Positions 63,575 to 64,000 of a stretch of 64,000 nucleotides of DNA are shown piece after piece. Position 1 is the stretch's first letter; every line of letters starts with the position of its first letter. This DNA is from Enterobacter sp. Cy-643 (GTDB lineage: Bacteria > Pseudomonadota > Gammaproteobacteria > Enterobacterales > Enterobacteriaceae): NCBI RefSeq assembly GCF_011752815.1, contig NZ_VWWV01000003.1, forward strand, positions 62,001 through 126,000, given 5' to 3'. The notes under the pieces are model-generated. The model was not told where the DNA came from. It worked only from the letters and a program-made list of their open reading frames with translations, and ran no database searches. Position numbers and translations under genes: made by a program.

Positions 63575-64000
63575 ATGAGCCAGCAAGTCATTATTTTTGA
63601 TACTACATTGCGCGACGGCGAACAGGCTTTACAGGCAAGCCTGAGCGTAAAAGAGAAGTTGCAGATCGCTATGGCGCTGGAGCGTATGGGCGTCGACGTC
63701 ATGGAAGTCGGCTTCCCTGTCTCTTCCCCGGGCGATTTCGAATCAGTGCAGACCATTGCTCGCAATATCAAAAACAGCCGTGTTTGCGGCCTGGCTCGCT
63801 GCGTTGAGAAAGACATTGATGTTGCCGCTGAATCCTTGAAAGTCGCTGAAGCCTTCCGTATTCATACTTTTATTGCCACCTCGCCAATGCACATCGCCAC
63901 CAAGCTGCGCAGCACACTGGACGAAGTGATTGAACGCGCCATCTATATGGTTAAACGCGCCCGTAATTACACCGATGACGTAGAGTTCTCCTGTGAAGAT
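63575..64000 (+). CDS. leuA: 2-isopropylmalate synthase, 3' end outside window
   Basis: LeuA condenses acetyl-CoA with 2-oxoisovalerate, the first step of leucine synthesis. 142 codons are visible from [17 protein letters not shown]; the DTTLRDGEQ metal and substrate motif is at residues 9-17, and the barrel is read up to the window edge (VEFSCED). AAAGGA lies 8 bases upstream of the ATG. Confidence 0.97.
   Translation, partial: MSQQVIIFDTTLRDGEQALQASLSVKEKLQIAMALERMGVDVMEVGFPVSSPGDFESVQTIARNIKNSRVCGLARCVEKDIDVAAESLKVAEAFRIHTFIATSPMHIATKLRSTLDEVIERAIYMVKRARNYTDDVEFSCED

Overview
The window is a stretch of core chromosome from a gamma-proteobacterium of the family Enterobacteriaceae. Gene order and protein lengths follow the Escherichia coli region from leuA to pcnB, read here with the dcw cluster on the minus strand. 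Several E. coli features are missing (the yad fimbrial cluster between folK and panB, yadD between panC and panD, speE-speD between yacC and yacL, yacH between acnB and lpd), and there is an extra DUF721/DciA-like gene between lpxC and secM. It is therefore a relative of E. coli rather than E. coli itself; I cannot name the genus from the sequence. I saw no rRNA, tRNA, insertion sequence, prophage or CRISPR array.

Layout. 1-3924: RNA and vitamin genes pcnB (cut by the window edge), folK, panB, panC, panD. 4003-8363: yadE (polysaccharide deacetylase-like), yadI (PTS EIIA), the yadGH ABC exporter, and can. 8427-14125: hpt, gcd, cueO with a clear CueR-type promoter, yacC and yacL. 14336-24767: central carbon entry genes acnB, lpdA, aceF, aceE and pdhR. 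The 780-base acnB-lpd interval holds a short hydrophobic reading frame, an orphan terminator and an imperfect repeat. 25308-35750: aroP, ampE, ampD, nadC, the type IV pilus genes ppdD-hofB-hofC, guaC, coaE, zapD, yacG and mutT. 35978-39791: secA, secM and the DUF721 gene. 39800-57660: lpxC and the division and cell-wall (dcw) cluster from ftsZ back to mraZ. 58223-64000: cra, ilvH, ilvI, leuO, leuL and the start of leuA.

How the genes work together. panB, panC and panD supply pantothenate, and coaE completes coenzyme A, the acceptor used by the aceEF-lpd complex; pdhR represses that operon and has its operator just upstream. The dcw genes are packed with overlaps or gaps of a few bases and make lipid II, carry out septation and (lpxC) start lipid A; mraZ has its own TGGG repeats upstream. 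ampD and ampE belong to wall recycling. ilvIH, leuO, leuL and leuA are branched-chain amino acid genes, with a textbook leucine attenuator.

The window is mostly ordinary housekeeping DNA. I found no convincing new multi-gene system. The points most worth a second look are the missing speED genes, the DUF721 gene divergent from secM, the acnB-lpd interval, and the hairpin-rich secA-mutT spacer.
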